Counted from the first letter of the stretch, positions 10,139 to 19,539 are shown. The stretch is DNA of 64,000 bases from Helicobacter trogontum (GCF_000765905.2 NZ_JRPL02000003.1:1-64000); one strand, 5' to 3'. Translations and numbers: made by a program. Notes: generated by a model not told the origin, from the letters alone.

Positions 10139-12121
10139 TTATACGCTTTGTGTCTCATCCTCTTGTTCTGTGCCATCTTCTGCTTGTTGTGCTTGTGAGA
10201 TACCTTCTAAAGTATAGCTAATACTTACAAAACCAGATGTCCTACCCTCACCAATAGTTATATTTATACTTACTCCGCCCTCTAAGAGTGCAGTAAAAAA
10301 GCTACATTCTCCACTGCTCCCACGTCCTGCACTCGATCCAAGTCCTCCATTAACACTCTTTAAATCCCCAAAGCTAGTAATCCCACCATTCTTGCTAGAA
10401 TTATCATACCCGCTACCGCCTTGCAAAAATATAAGATAATTTCTCTTAGCTCCTAGTGGTGTGGTCCAAGTTTGAGTTTGTGTGATATGCTCTGTTTTAA
10501 AATCATGTCCAAATGCGATCAATTCGCCCTTAATGCCAAGTATTTCAGCATTAAGCCTTGCAATCTCTGCCATAAACGCAGCTCCAGCTCCAGCAAAAGC
10601 CTCATTGATACTATTTATAGAATCTGTTTTGGTGTCTTGAAGCTCTACTAAATAGTCTGCTTTATGCTGCGTAAGTTCTTCGATTGCCTCATCTGTTTGC
10701 ACATTAATTAAATCAAGAATTACTTGTTTTGTCTTTTGCAAACTATCAAGACTTGAGAGCGTAGTAATATTGATTTGATCAAGTGCTTCTAACTTTTTAT
10801 CATCAATAAGTTCTATAATCTCTCTTGATAAAGAATCCAAAGCATTTGAATACTCCTTAAAATCCCCTAGAAGCAATGCTTTATAATCAAGCAATATTTC
10901 TTTTAGTTCTGCTTTATATTGATCTCCTAAAATGCTAATAGCCTCTAGCATTTCTTGCTTCTTTTGTTCTCCCATAGTATTAATCAAAGCTTCTAATTGA
11001 TTGATTTTTGCTACAAGCTTATCATAGCCCATATTTACTAAGCTTGTATGCCAGAACTCTACCTGATCTCTATAGCTTCTTGTCTCCTCTTTGATTGCTT
11101 CTATATCAATTTGGAGTGCTTTCATATCATCACGCAAAGTAATACAATCATTTTTTATATTCACACAAAAACTTGCATAATCATCACATAAAACATATAA
11201 TGCAAAGCTCTCATCATGGTAATACTTTGTTTCATGTTTTAAAAGCTCATAATACTCCCTCTCCTTTGTGAGTGTTTGCATAATCACCTTAATATCTTTT
11301 ACTTCTGTCTCTAGGGCTTGTATTATGGTTTCAAACTGCGTTAAAGCCTCATCCCTTTTATCTAATATATCTTGCAAGGCTTGTTTTAACTCTTCTTTCA
11401 ATTGAGTTACATCTCCTTGAAAATCATTATTTACATAATCAAGTGTGCTTAAAAGTCTTAAAAGCTCTCTTGAAGTGTTAAGCGTCTCTCGCACTTGTGC
11501 AAATATATCACTATTTGCATCAACCAAAGGATTGAGATTAAAGGGTGGGAAATTATGTGGATTCTTTAAAATCTCTTGAATGATTTCTTGTGCTTTCTTT
11601 GGATCCTTTAAAATATCATTTAAGATAAAATCAGGACTTAAACCATTTTCTATATTATTTAATTGCTCCTTGATTGCTTCTAGCTCTTTTTTAGTCGCCA
11701 TGTCATCATTTGCATTTGCTTCTAGATCAGCTTTTATCTTGTCTTGCTCTAGTGCTTCAGCTGCTGCTTCTTGCCTTAGGGCTTCTAATTGTTTTTTTAG
11801 CTCAACTAAAGTGTTCCCAATATTTGGATCATTAGGATCTACTGGCTGATTAAGCAATAAATCATTGATTTGCTTTTCTAGCTCTGCAATCTTATCGTTT
11901 TTCTCTTTTAATTGTTCTGCAAACTCTTTATTAAGTTGCTCTAGGGCTTGTTTTTGTTGCTCAATAACCTCTTTTAATGCTTCATCGCCTAAGGACGCAT
12001 TAAGCTTTTTTAGAATCTCTTCTAGATTTTTTTCAGTTACATAAATATCGCCTGTTGTTTTATCGATTGGTTGTACTTGATTCTGTGTTTGGTCTTGTGT
12101 CTGATTTAATTGTGTAGGCAT
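10139..12121 (-). CDS. Tail fibre-like protein: long coiled coil with glycine-rich tip
   Basis: Start chosen at ATG 12121 (660 aa) because GGGAG lies five bases upstream; a longer frame to 12178 has no ribosome-binding site and would spoil the promoter spacing. Residues 1-25 are Gln-rich, about 30-530 are almost continuous heptad-type coiled coil (Glu/Lys/Leu/Gln-rich), and about 560-645 form a Gly/Ser-rich domain (FLQGGSGYDNSS, INITIGEGRTSGFVSISY) resembling the glycine-rich receptor-binding tips of phage fibres. The last 20 residues are acidic. Likely a trimeric fibre shaft with adhesin tip. CCGATAT stands 57 nt upstream of the start. Confidence 0.65.
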   Translation of the reverse strand: MPTQLNQTQDQTQNQVQPIDKTTGDIYVTEKNLEEILKKLNASLGDEALKEVIEQQKQALEQLNKEFAEQLKEKNDKIAELEKQINDLLLNQPVDPNDPNIGNTLVELKKQLEALRQEAAAEALEQDKIKADLEANANDDMATKKELEAIKEQLNNIENGLSPDFILNDILKDPKKAQEIIQEILKNPHNFPPFNLNPLVDANSDIFAQVRETLNTSRELLRLLSTLDYVNNDFQGDVTQLKEELKQALQDILDKRDEALTQFETIIQALETEVKDIKVIMQTLTKEREYYELLKHETKYYHDESFALYVLCDDYASFCVNIKNDCITLRDDMKALQIDIEAIKEETRSYRDQVEFWHTSLVNMGYDKLVAKINQLEALINTMGEQKKQEMLEAISILGDQYKAELKEILLDYKALLLGDFKEYSNALDSLSREIIELIDDKKLEALDQINITTLSSLDSLQKTKQVILDLINVQTDEAIEELTQHKADYLVELQDTKTDSINSINEAFAGAGAAFMAEIARLNAEILGIKGELIAFGHDFKTEHITQTQTWTTPLGAKRNYLIFLQGGSGYDNSSKNGGITSFGDLKSVNGGLGSSAGRGSSGECSFFTALLEGGVSINITIGEGRTSGFVSISYTLEGISQAQQAEDGTEQEDETQSV

Positions 12122-12178
12122 TATAACTCCCATCCGTAATAAAATGCCATATTGTAGAGAAAAACATACAAAAAGCAA

Positions 12179-12185
12179 ATATCGG
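12179..12185 (-). promoter_or_regulatory. CCGATAT motif upstream of the tail-fibre gene
   Basis: Coding strand TTAACCGATATTTGC; 57 nt separate the motif from the ATG at 12121. Same motif and near-identical spacing as at 7345, 19546 and 20150. Probably starts a separate transcript for the fibre, adaptor and tail genes. Confidence 0.5.
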
Positions 12186-12236
12186 TTAAGATTTTAATAT
12201 TTATCTTTGATTATAGATAATTAAGCGAATAGTGGA

Positions 12237-12285
12237 TATAATTCTATTTGAGGTTGCTAACCGAAAGGGTCGCGACCTTTCGGTT
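12237..12285 (+). promoter_or_regulatory. Promoter and 5' stem-loop of the small hydrophobic peptide
   Basis: TATAAT at 12237-12242 is a plausible -10 box. An inverted repeat at 12259-12285 has 10-bp perfect arms (AACCGAAAGG and CCTTTCGGTT) around a 7-nt centre. It is conspicuously GC-rich for this DNA and would fold in the leader of the transcript, or serve as an operator. It is not followed by a T run in either direction, so it is probably not a terminator. Confidence 0.5.
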
Positions 12286-12318
12286 AAATCTAAACAACCT
12301 TGTAGAAAGGAAGTTTAT

Positions 12319-12396
12319 ATGAACGCCGAATTGCTACTAACAATTCTTGGGTTTATTATATCTTTTTTGAGCTTAATTTTAGCTTTGCTAAAATAG
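12319..12396 (+). CDS. 25-aa hydrophobic peptide, type I/holin-like toxin candidate
   Basis: ATG at 12319 with AAAGGAAG about seven bases upstream; TAG at 12394-12396. The peptide starts MNAELLLTILGF, is one continuous transmembrane segment and ends in a single Lys. It is encoded opposite to the surrounding phage structural genes, in an otherwise non-coding gap. Short, single-span, Lys-terminated peptides with a structured leader are typical of type I toxins (TxpA/BsrG, Fst and AapA classes) and of 'putative holin-like toxins'. It could also be a small phage membrane modulator. No antitoxin RNA was identified. Function inferred. Confidence 0.5.
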   Translation: MNAELLLTILGFIISFLSLILALLK

Positions 12397-12436
12397 GTTT
12401 TAAAGGATAAACTAAGAATGCCTGTGATAAGCAGGG

Positions 12437-12456
12437 GCAAAGCTTTTTAGCTTTGC
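12437..12456 (+). terminator. Hairpin downstream of the small peptide gene
   Basis: Perfect 8-bp stem (GCAAAGCT / AGCTTTGC) with a TTTT loop, 40 bases after the peptide stop. No strong T run follows, so termination efficiency is uncertain. A second AT-only hairpin follows near 12466-12482. The remaining sequence to 12664 has no convincing gene. Confidence 0.4.
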
Positions 12457-12664
12457 TGTAGTCGCAATAAAAAGTTTTTATTTTGATTTCTAAGACTTTA
12501 AGATTTTTGCAAACATAATCGCATAAAGCAGATTCTGCGTGCAGCAATATCTTTGATTGATTTTAAGTGCTGTTGAAATTTTTATGAGAGTGTATATATA
12601 ATACATGACCGAAACAAAATTTATAACTCACTTAAAAGCAACAAAGAGATAACGCACTACTAAT

Positions 12665-14335
12665 CTATTTATCTCCCTTTGGCAGCTTTATATCCCCTGC
12701 ATTTGCTTGTGCTTCATATTTCATAGCCTTAGCTTCTTTCTCTTTAGCAGTAGCTTGTAAGACTTGAAGTTGGAGTTGTTGCATCTGCATTTGCAATTGT
12801 TGCATTTGTTGTGCTAAAGGATTGTTTTTGGCTTCTTCTGCCTTTTGTGCTAAGACTTTTCTCACCTTAGCACTTACACTAGAATCTGAATCATCTAATA
12901 CCAAAGGAAGTATATCATTCATAGCCTCTTGTGGCACAAATCCGCTTTTAATGAGCTCTACCCATTGGCTAAACCTCTCTTCTCTTGTAGAATTATTCTT
13001 AGCCTTAGTCTCTATTACAATATCATAGCTTCCTATCTCTATTTTATTTGTGTCATTGGTATTAATCTCAAAATAGTTTTCAAAAGTGTCTTCTTCTACA
13101 ATTCTAAAGATCTGTGCTTTATCGAAATATTTGGTAATATATTCCAAACATACAGAAAACACGCTTTTATCAAATAAATCACTAGAGGTTAAAAATCTTT
13201 GTATGCCCATAAGCCCCGCATTTGTCCTTTGTTGCACAACTACGCCACTAGCTCTGCTTGTAACCTGTCCTAATGCTTCATCATTAAAACCTGCTTGCAT
13301 ACGTGCTATCTGTCTGTGTTCATTACTTTTTGCACTTAAACTTGCAACATCGTTAGAATGGTTTTGAAATTGTATTTTTGAGTTACTTAATGCCCCATCT
13401 CTCACCCCTACAACTGCATTATCTAAGCTTACATGTTTGCTAAAATCCTCTGCATTATCTACCGCACTCATTTCATAGAGGATTTTTTGACTTCCTAGCA
13501 TATTTGCCATTCTATTTTCAGCAAAATTTACATAATCTTGATGAGGCTTTACATTCCTAAATATTCCATAAAAAGCATTAGAAGAATCTGTATAAAGCTT
13601 TCGTATCACAATCGGACAAGATTTTAAATCAAATATACTCTTATCAGTATGCAATATTTGTGTTTTATCCCATATAAATCTATCATATTTGCGTGTTTGC
13701 GAGTTTAATACAAAGCTTTCAAAATACCTCACTCTCCTTCTATATGTATTCTGCCCTGCATTATGAATAATATCATAATTATGTTTCCCATAAAGCTTAA
13801 TCATATCTTCTTCATCACTATAAAGCACTTTATGAAAATATTTACAATCACTCCCATCTTCTTTTTGTGAATACGGATCAATATAGAGTGCATTAATTGG
13901 TATATGCTTAATTGTGATCTTTAAATCAGAGTCTATATCGCTTTCTTCTAGCCATACTTCAGCCGCACAGATTCCACACATTAAATCAAGATCGCATTTT
14001 TGTTTATTGATTTGATAGTCTTTTGTTTGTGTTATGCTTTTTATAATGTTGGTTAGAATTTGTGCTTTTTCTCTATCATTTTTTTGAAAGCCTATTGCAT
14101 TCATTTCTGTAGAAGCATTCAGTTTATAGCCTAAAAGCTTTTCACCTATTAAAGCATACATATTTTCAAAGAGTATAGGCTGACCCCTGCTTGCTAATAT
14201 CGTTTTAATTCCATCTGGAAGTTGATTGCCCTCATAGTATTCTTTTGTTTCTAAAAACTCCTCATAACTATCCCTTAAGAGATTTATACTCTCTCTTAAG
14301 CTTTCAAGTAATTTTGTATGTGTCTCATTTTGCAT
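12665..14335 (-). CDS. Phage portal protein (P22-like type)
   Basis: 556 residues; ATG at 14335 with AAAGGT upstream. The pattern is that of podovirus portals: an early helical segment with FLETKEYYEGNQLP, NMYALIGEKLLGYKLNA, a mid-protein block with IPINALYIDPYSQKEDGSD (the conserved P..D..P/D..A region), and a Gln/Met/Lys-rich helical C-terminus (residues about 505-540). Portals form the dodecameric DNA channel at one capsid vertex. Size fits the 500-700-residue range of short-tailed phages. It lies in the leftward structural block upstream of fibre and adaptor genes. Confidence 0.7.
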   Translation of the reverse strand: MQNETHTKLLESLRESINLLRDSYEEFLETKEYYEGNQLPDGIKTILASRGQPILFENMYALIGEKLLGYKLNASTEMNAIGFQKNDREKAQILTNIIKSITQTKDYQINKQKCDLDLMCGICAAEVWLEESDIDSDLKITIKHIPINALYIDPYSQKEDGSDCKYFHKVLYSDEEDMIKLYGKHNYDIIHNAGQNTYRRRVRYFESFVLNSQTRKYDRFIWDKTQILHTDKSIFDLKSCPIVIRKLYTDSSNAFYGIFRNVKPHQDYVNFAENRMANMLGSQKILYEMSAVDNAEDFSKHVSLDNAVVGVRDGALSNSKIQFQNHSNDVASLSAKSNEHRQIARMQAGFNDEALGQVTSRASGVVVQQRTNAGLMGIQRFLTSSDLFDKSVFSVCLEYITKYFDKAQIFRIVEEDTFENYFEINTNDTNKIEIGSYDIVIETKAKNNSTREERFSQWVELIKSGFVPQEAMNDILPLVLDDSDSSVSAKVRKVLAQKAEEAKNNPLAQQMQQLQMQMQQLQLQVLQATAKEKEAKAMKYEAQANAGDIKLPKGDK

Positions 14336-14519
14336 ATATTACCTTTTTGTTATGAGTTCTTAGGATATGAAGCCTCATAAGAATTTTTAAAAAAGCTAAT
14401 CATCCAGAAAAAATAAAGCTCTAAAATAGGATTGAAGCCTTATTTATAGAATTATGGTTATCTTTTATAAGTGTATTGTTCATACATCTCATTTCCATTG
14501 TATTACCCTTAATTGCATT

Positions 14520-15149
14520 TTAAGAAGTTTCATTTTGTTGCGTTGCTTCATTATTATTACTTGTCAAACTCTCGCTATACCCTACAGGCGTGATCGTTCC
14601 TGCACTCATTATAGGCGTATTCCCACTACCGCTTAATTCATTGGAGCTTACAGCCTGTGTTGAAGTGCTGCTAGGTCCCATAACCTCTCCAGCTCCAGCT
14701 CCGCTATTCACTAAACTAGCTCCACCTTTATCATTATCTACTTTATATTGACTATAATCAATCGTATTTTCGACTTTACCATCTCCACCCCAAGCCCTAT
14801 CAATACTTGCAGCTAATTGATTATAAGCCAACTCCTGTTTTTGATCTTTTTCTAGCTCAAGATTAAAGTTCTTTTTTGCTAAATCCAATTGTTCTTGTGC
14901 TTTCTTTTGAGATTCAATAGTATTGTATATATCAAATCCCAAACCTACTGCACTGCCTGCAGCTTGAATTGGTGCTATAAATTGATTTGCTGCATCTAAT
15001 CCTTTAGTGAATTTAGACATGGCTCCAGTTGTTTTATTGATAGGATTAGCAACATTACCAGCTTTACTAGCCATACCAGTAAAAGGAGTCGTTCCACCAA
15101 CAGCCATAGCAGGATTTATTAGTGCATTAATTCCCAAATCATATTTCAT
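14520..15149 (-). CDS. Prophage virion-associated protein, unknown
   Basis: 209 residues; ATG at 15149 after AAAGGAG. The N-terminus is Gly/Ala-rich (AMAVGGTTPFTGMASKAG), then a short amphipathic/hydrophobic stretch (AAGSAVGLGF), a charged helix (about 85-115) and a Ser/Asn/Gly-rich low-complexity tail. This composition resembles small internal virion or DNA-ejection proteins of podoviruses, but no family is recognised. It is transcribed with the portal gene downstream. Confidence 0.5.
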   Translation of the reverse strand: MKYDLGINALINPAMAVGGTTPFTGMASKAGNVANPINKTTGAMSKFTKGLDAANQFIAPIQAAGSAVGLGFDIYNTIESQKKAQEQLDLAKKNFNLELEKDQKQELAYNQLAASIDRAWGGDGKVENTIDYSQYKVDNDKGGASLVNSGAGAGEVMGPSSTSTQAVSSNELSGSGNTPIMSAGTITPVGYSESLTSNNNEATQQNETS

Positions 15150-15206
15150 AATAATACTCCTTTAAATAAATATAAAATCATATACAATTTTATAGCCTGC
15201 AAAAAA

Positions 15207-15785
15207 CTAACTTAAGAACTCTTTTGATACGATGTGTTCAAGCATAAAAGCTAAATTGCTCTCTTGTGCTACAAATAGTTGTGCTGTGCTTTTCATTAAA
15301 TAGCTTGTTAATTCATAATTTTTCATAAACTCTTTAAATAGCACCTCTAATCTTGGCAGCACTTGCAGTGAAAAATCATAGTTATCAAGTATGCTTTTAC
15401 TCTCTATTCGAATACGCCTTATCATAGCTTCTCTAATTTCACCAGTGTAATTTTGCATAATATATTCAGTTATGCCTTTTGTATCTAAATTCTTTGTTAG
15501 ATACTCTTTTACCGCCTTATTGACTTGATTTCTATCTAAGTTTATAAGATTGCCTAAGCCGTATTTATCAATGAGTGCTTTTCCGATATCTTGATAGAAT
15601 GTGTCGCTTGTGAAATATTCATCTTGAAGAAACTGCTCATGCATAATTTCTAAGATATTAGAATCACTTGTTTGTGTTTCTACATATGCTTTTAAGTGCG
15701 TGAATTCTTCTCTTGTGCTTTGTAGTTCTTCTTTTGCTGCCTCATTTGAGGCTATCATATCTTGTATAAGAGTGGTTAGAGACAT
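15207..15785 (-). CDS. Prophage protein of unknown function, helical
   Basis: 192 residues; ATG at 15785 after AAAAGGAA. Almost entirely predicted helix with a charged N-terminal coiled-coil-like part (residues 10-40). No membrane segment, signal peptide or catalytic motif is seen. Not recognised. Its place between the endolysin-side genes and the portal in one block suggests a virion or assembly role. Confidence 0.5.
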   Translation of the reverse strand: MSLTTLIQDMIASNEAAKEELQSTREEFTHLKAYVETQTSDSNILEIMHEQFLQDEYFTSDTFYQDIGKALIDKYGLGNLINLDRNQVNKAVKEYLTKNLDTKGITEYIMQNYTGEIREAMIRRIRIESKSILDNYDFSLQVLPRLEVLFKEFMKNYELTSYLMKSTAQLFVAQESNLAFMLEHIVSKEFLS

Positions 15786-15811
15786 GATATTCCTTTTTTA
15801 TATAACTATTT

Positions 15812-16042
15812 TCATTGTTCAATACAAGCCCATCCAGCAATAGCTCTTAAGACATCGTTTTGGTTATTATTCCACATCTCTTCTAGCTCCTTAGCATTAT
15901 CACATTCATAATATGCCTCTTCAAATACTTCTTTTGGACTCCAAGATTCATAACCATCTTTATAAATCACTTTATATCCCTCTTTACCATTTTTTTCCAT
16001 AGGTTCTGCCTGAATAGCTTTAATGCCAATATATGTTTTCAT
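15812..16042 (-). CDS. Small phage protein with YxSWSPKEVFEEAY motif
   Basis: 76 residues; ATG at 16042 after GAAAGGA. The first 50 residues follow a small conserved phage protein found in many tailed phages (begins MKTYIGIKAIQAEPM, then a DGYESWSPKEVFEEAY core). Function of that family is not established. The last 25 residues (from KELEEMW) are not part of the usual pattern. Compact spacing (24 bases after the peptidase gene) indicates the same transcript. Confidence 0.6.
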   Translation of the reverse strand: MKTYIGIKAIQAEPMEKNGKEGYKVIYKDGYESWSPKEVFEEAYYECDNAKELEEMWNNNQNDVLRAIAGWACIEQ

Positions 16043-16066
16043 GTGTATCCTTTCTCATTTTATTAA

Positions 16067-16504
16067 TTACGCCAAATTTAACTCTTTTTTTAACTCTGCT
16101 ACATATGCTTCACCATCTTTATTGTAGCTCCACCTTGCCTTGTAACCCCTTGTATCTAAATGCACAAAACCGCCAAATTCATTATATTGATTAATGCTTA
16201 AAGCGATTCCATAAGATTTGTCATTGTAGGTTTGTAATACATGTTTAAAGACTTCTTTTGTAGGCACATCTTTGATTATGAAATCTACTGCATCACCTAC
16301 TAGATGTCTTGATCTACTTGCACCATTATTCCTTTTGTTGTTTTCAGGACATCTATAAGGGCTATTAATTATCAAAGGCTTACCAAAGTGCTCTCTAATT
16401 TCTACCAACACATCTACAAGCTCATCAGGCGGCATACCTTTAGGCAATTTGCCACAACATTTACATCTAAATTCTTTTTCTTGAAAATATGGATTTTCTT
16501 TCAT
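16067..16504 (-). CDS. M15 family peptidase, probable endolysin
   Basis: 145 residues; ATG at 16504 after AAAGGAAC. Typical Peptidase_M15_3 (D-Ala-D-Ala carboxypeptidase-like): the SRHLVGDAVDF motif supplies zinc ligands His67 and Asp74, and VHLDTRG supplies the third His115 with Asp117. An N-terminal CKCCG cluster (residues 14-18) is common in this subgroup. It cuts peptidoglycan stem peptides. There is no signal peptide, so a holin or virion delivery is needed; membrane proteins at 25750-26387 are candidates. Role as lysin inferred from family and context. Confidence 0.8.
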   Translation of the reverse strand: MKENPYFQEKEFRCKCCGKLPKGMPPDELVDVLVEIREHFGKPLIINSPYRCPENNKRNNGASRSRHLVGDAVDFIIKDVPTKEVFKHVLQTYNDKSYGIALSINQYNEFGGFVHLDTRGYKARWSYNKDGEAYVAELKKELNLA

Positions 16505-16582
16505 GTTGTTCCTTTCATCTCATTAATATCTTTGAAGTATGTGTTAAGTATATAAAAAACCCTTTATAAAATCTATGTCGGC

Positions 16583-18844
16583 TTAAAATGCGGTGATACT
16601 CCTTTGTGCACTTAAAAATGGGCTTATCCCAAAATATGTTGTCCCATCTATAAAATCAGCTCCTAGCATAGTTATCTCATCATTGTTCTTATGATAGATT
16701 GTTACTTCTACAAAACCATTAGAAGCTATCTCTGATAGGGCATAATCCAAAATACTTAGCTCTGCAAACTTTGTATTCCTATCAAAATATCTATATACGT
16801 GCATATTCATTTCCTCTGTAACAATGTAGGGCTTACATTCTGTTTGCAACTCTTCTCTTCTAAAGTCTTTATTAGCGTAATTTATAGAGCAAGTTCTAGC
16901 CTTAAAGCGTATTCTAGCCTTTGCCTCTTCTCTTATAAAGTATTTATAACATTTAAGGGCTTCTATCTCTATTGACGTAATAGGAAGTATGTATTGCTTG
17001 TCTCTCTCTTTTATGCTTGTATAATATCTTACTTCCTTGCCCCCATAGTTATACAGCTCATATTCACATTCATAGAAGAGATTCTCATCTACTATTCTAT
17101 TGCCATGCTCTAAGACGTCTTTTATAGGTTTCATGATGTGATAATACTTAGTGCCACTATTTTGTTTTGGAAAACTTGCTTCACTGCGAATTGGAATCTT
17201 ATTTGTCGAGTCTATAAACACAAATATGTCTATATCCTTTCCTTGCAAAACCTCTTTTTTTATCCCAAGTGAGATAATGTTTGCGTGTTCTGTAATGTTA
17301 TGGTTTTTTGTTTGTGTTTTCTCATCTTCTTGTTTATCCCATGAAGTTGATACATCATGGATATAACCTACTATTGCCATAGTGCCAAAATCATCAACAT
17401 ATTTATATTTTGCAATAATATCAGTAAAACCCATAACATCATTTACATGCTCAAACTCTATGGCATGGTATCTATCAATATTCTTTTTGCTGTCTTCTGG
17501 ATTGTCTTCATAAAGGTAATATGTGCCTAAGTCATTTTGGGTAAGCCACTTAAAACATGTTTCTACAACTTTGTTTCGCATAGAAAGATATATAGGTATT
17601 TCCCCATTTAATAGAGTTTTAAAACTGCTTGGATTGCTCCATTTTCCATCTCTATAAAGATTGCTTAAGTATTGTTCCCCTCCTGCCTTTTTCTCTCCAC
17701 TATTTTTATAATTGAGTGCATCATACATAGAAGAATCGCCAAATGTATCATCTAGGGCATTATATGGTTCATGCACTTTTATAGCATCATATCTTTCTTT
17801 ACCTGCTCCACCTTGCTCCCATAATCTCCCATTGGCATACATCGCATAGGGATCAGTTATGGTAGTGTCTATGAAGTTAGCAGTATGAGGCATATTCTTT
17901 AGCATTAAATCATTTGTTTGCTGTGTGATTTCTTTTAGCTCTGTTGCGTTTATAGAATCTAATATCATATTCACACCCCCTACAATAGAGCTAGACACTC
18001 CCGCAACTGCACTCACAATAGCGGGGATAAAAATCCAAAGGCTTTGACCAAAGCTAAATGGAAGTGATACAACAGATACAATAGCACCAACAATAATCAT
18101 AAAGATTTGCCAAAATTTCTTGTCATCTGCGACTTTTTCAAAATGACTTTTTCTTTCTTGCATTTCAAGTAATGCAAGCAATATTGCCTCATCAATCATA
18201 ATATCGTTACGCAAGATATGACGCACTCTGCATACATTGAGATTGTTTTCTAGCTCTTGTATTTGAGTTAATCTTTTTAGTGGAAATCCATACTCCTTAA
18301 AATACAGCAACACATCATTATAAGTCCATGTGCTCTGATATTTTAAGTGAGTGTCAAATACATTTTTTTCACCGATATAAATCCAATCATTTACAATTTT
18401 ATTTTTTTTGAGTTTTTTTACGTTATTTTGCTTGATATTGTCTTTATTGTCTTGTATTGCTTGTATTTTTTTAGCTTTTTCTGTGTTTAAAACTCTCAAT
18501 GCATCAGTAATGCTCCCACTATAAGAATCTTCTCCAACTCCAATCGCAGGATACCATTCATCTTTTGGGCGTCTAGTCTTGCTTTCAGAATCAATTATAA
18601 ATTGATTGTTATACCAGACTTCAATCTCTATGAGTTGTATTTGTATCTCTTTTTCTGTGAGAAATTGTGCTTCTTCTTCTATGAGTGCTAAATCATTGCT
18701 ATTTAAAATAAAACTTGAGAGGAATAAATAATACGCCTCTTCATTATAGACTTCATTGAGTTCGCATGCAGCCATAAACATACTTGCGATTATGTCTTTA
18801 TCTATTGCTTCAAGTTTTGTTCTGTAAGTGCTTTGAGTTTGCAT
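16583..18844 (-). CDS. 753-aa prophage protein with a membrane hairpin, unknown
   Basis: ATG at 18844, two bases past the terminase-small stop, so translationally linked. Residues about 245-300 contain two closely spaced hydrophobic spans (IFMIIVGAIVSVVSLPF and IFIPAIVSAVAGVSSSIV). The N-terminal 240 residues are helical, and the C-terminal 450 are mixed and Tyr-rich with no known motif. There is no Walker A or nuclease motif, so this is not the large terminase despite its position. A virion protein that inserts into the membrane during DNA entry is one possibility. No family recognised. Confidence 0.55.
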   Translation of the reverse strand: MQTQSTYRTKLEAIDKDIIASMFMAACELNEVYNEEAYYLFLSSFILNSNDLALIEEEAQFLTEKEIQIQLIEIEVWYNNQFIIDSESKTRRPKDEWYPAIGVGEDSYSGSITDALRVLNTEKAKKIQAIQDNKDNIKQNNVKKLKKNKIVNDWIYIGEKNVFDTHLKYQSTWTYNDVLLYFKEYGFPLKRLTQIQELENNLNVCRVRHILRNDIMIDEAILLALLEMQERKSHFEKVADDKKFWQIFMIIVGAIVSVVSLPFSFGQSLWIFIPAIVSAVAGVSSSIVGGVNMILDSINATELKEITQQTNDLMLKNMPHTANFIDTTITDPYAMYANGRLWEQGGAGKERYDAIKVHEPYNALDDTFGDSSMYDALNYKNSGEKKAGGEQYLSNLYRDGKWSNPSSFKTLLNGEIPIYLSMRNKVVETCFKWLTQNDLGTYYLYEDNPEDSKKNIDRYHAIEFEHVNDVMGFTDIIAKYKYVDDFGTMAIVGYIHDVSTSWDKQEDEKTQTKNHNITEHANIISLGIKKEVLQGKDIDIFVFIDSTNKIPIRSEASFPKQNSGTKYYHIMKPIKDVLEHGNRIVDENLFYECEYELYNYGGKEVRYYTSIKERDKQYILPITSIEIEALKCYKYFIREEAKARIRFKARTCSINYANKDFRREELQTECKPYIVTEEMNMHVYRYFDRNTKFAELSILDYALSEIASNGFVEVTIYHKNNDEITMLGADFIDGTTYFGISPFLSAQRSITAF

Positions 18845-18847
18845 ACC

Positions 18848-19483
18848 CTATAGCTTTTCATTTCCCAGATATTCTCGTATCTGATCATCTGTAAGGCTTG
18901 CTATCTGTTCGTTAGAAATGACGCCATTATTTAAAATCGCTTTAATATTGACTTGCGTATTATCTTGGTTAGGATATAAGCATTTTTTCATATCAGTAAA
19001 GATACCTACCACATCTTTTGCTGCTTGTATAACTCTAGGATTAGGCGTGCTAGAATTTACACTAAGACTAGCAAGGCGATTAAACTCGCTTTGTGCTATT
19101 AGTGCAGTCTTTGTGATTTGGGTATGTATAAAAGTCTCACTCATAGCTTTTAGTAAAAGCTCATCAGCAGTATTATCAAGTATCCTCTCCTCATATATAC
19201 TATAAAGGCTATTCATGTTTTCTTTCATGTTGTTTTTTATAGCATTTTTTGCTACGCCTATATTATCCAATATATCTTTATCACTTAAGAGCTTTCTTGC
19301 GATCGCTTTTAATTCTGTGTGTTTGATAAGTTTGCCTTTTTCCCAATTCTCTGTTTGTATCCAATTATAAAGCGTTCTTTCACTAACTTTAAAAAGCTTT
19401 GCGACAGCCTTTGTATCTTCATAATGTGTTTCATAATAGGTTCTAATCTCTTTTTTTAATAACTCTTTTTCGCTTTTAGTCAT
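18848..19483 (-). CDS. Terminase small subunit-like DNA-binding protein
   Basis: 211 residues; first gene of the leftward block. The N-terminus has a helix-turn-helix with AVAKLFKVSERTLYNWIQ, as in DUF1804/TerS-like phage proteins; the middle is a long helix (oligomerisation) and the C-terminus ends TDDQIREYLGNEKL, a TerS-like tail. It would recognise phage DNA for packaging. The upstream ribosome-binding site is weak (AGGGTATTGT before ATG). CCGATAT lies 56 nt upstream. A transcriptional regulator is the alternative. Confidence 0.55.
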   Translation of the reverse strand: MTKSEKELLKKEIRTYYETHYEDTKAVAKLFKVSERTLYNWIQTENWEKGKLIKHTELKAIARKLLSDKDILDNIGVAKNAIKNNMKENMNSLYSIYEERILDNTADELLLKAMSETFIHTQITKTALIAQSEFNRLASLSVNSSTPNPRVIQAAKDVVGIFTDMKKCLYPNQDNTQVNIKAILNNGVISNEQIASLTDDQIREYLGNEKL

Positions 19484-19539
19484 ACAATACCCTATTTTAA
19501 AGTTATACTAAATTATGATATAAATTTTTTTCAAAGCAA

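Noticed and set aside
12356-12547. 63-aa minus-strand frame in the portal/fibre gap
   Set aside because: It overlaps the better-supported small peptide unit on the other strand, has no ribosome-binding site and no recognisable pattern.
15582-15588. CCGATAT on the + strand within 15207-15785
   Set aside because: Inside a coding region on the opposite strand with no downstream gene.
16583-18844. Reading the 753-aa protein as the large terminase
   Set aside because: No Walker A, Walker B or nuclease acidic motifs, and it has two transmembrane segments.
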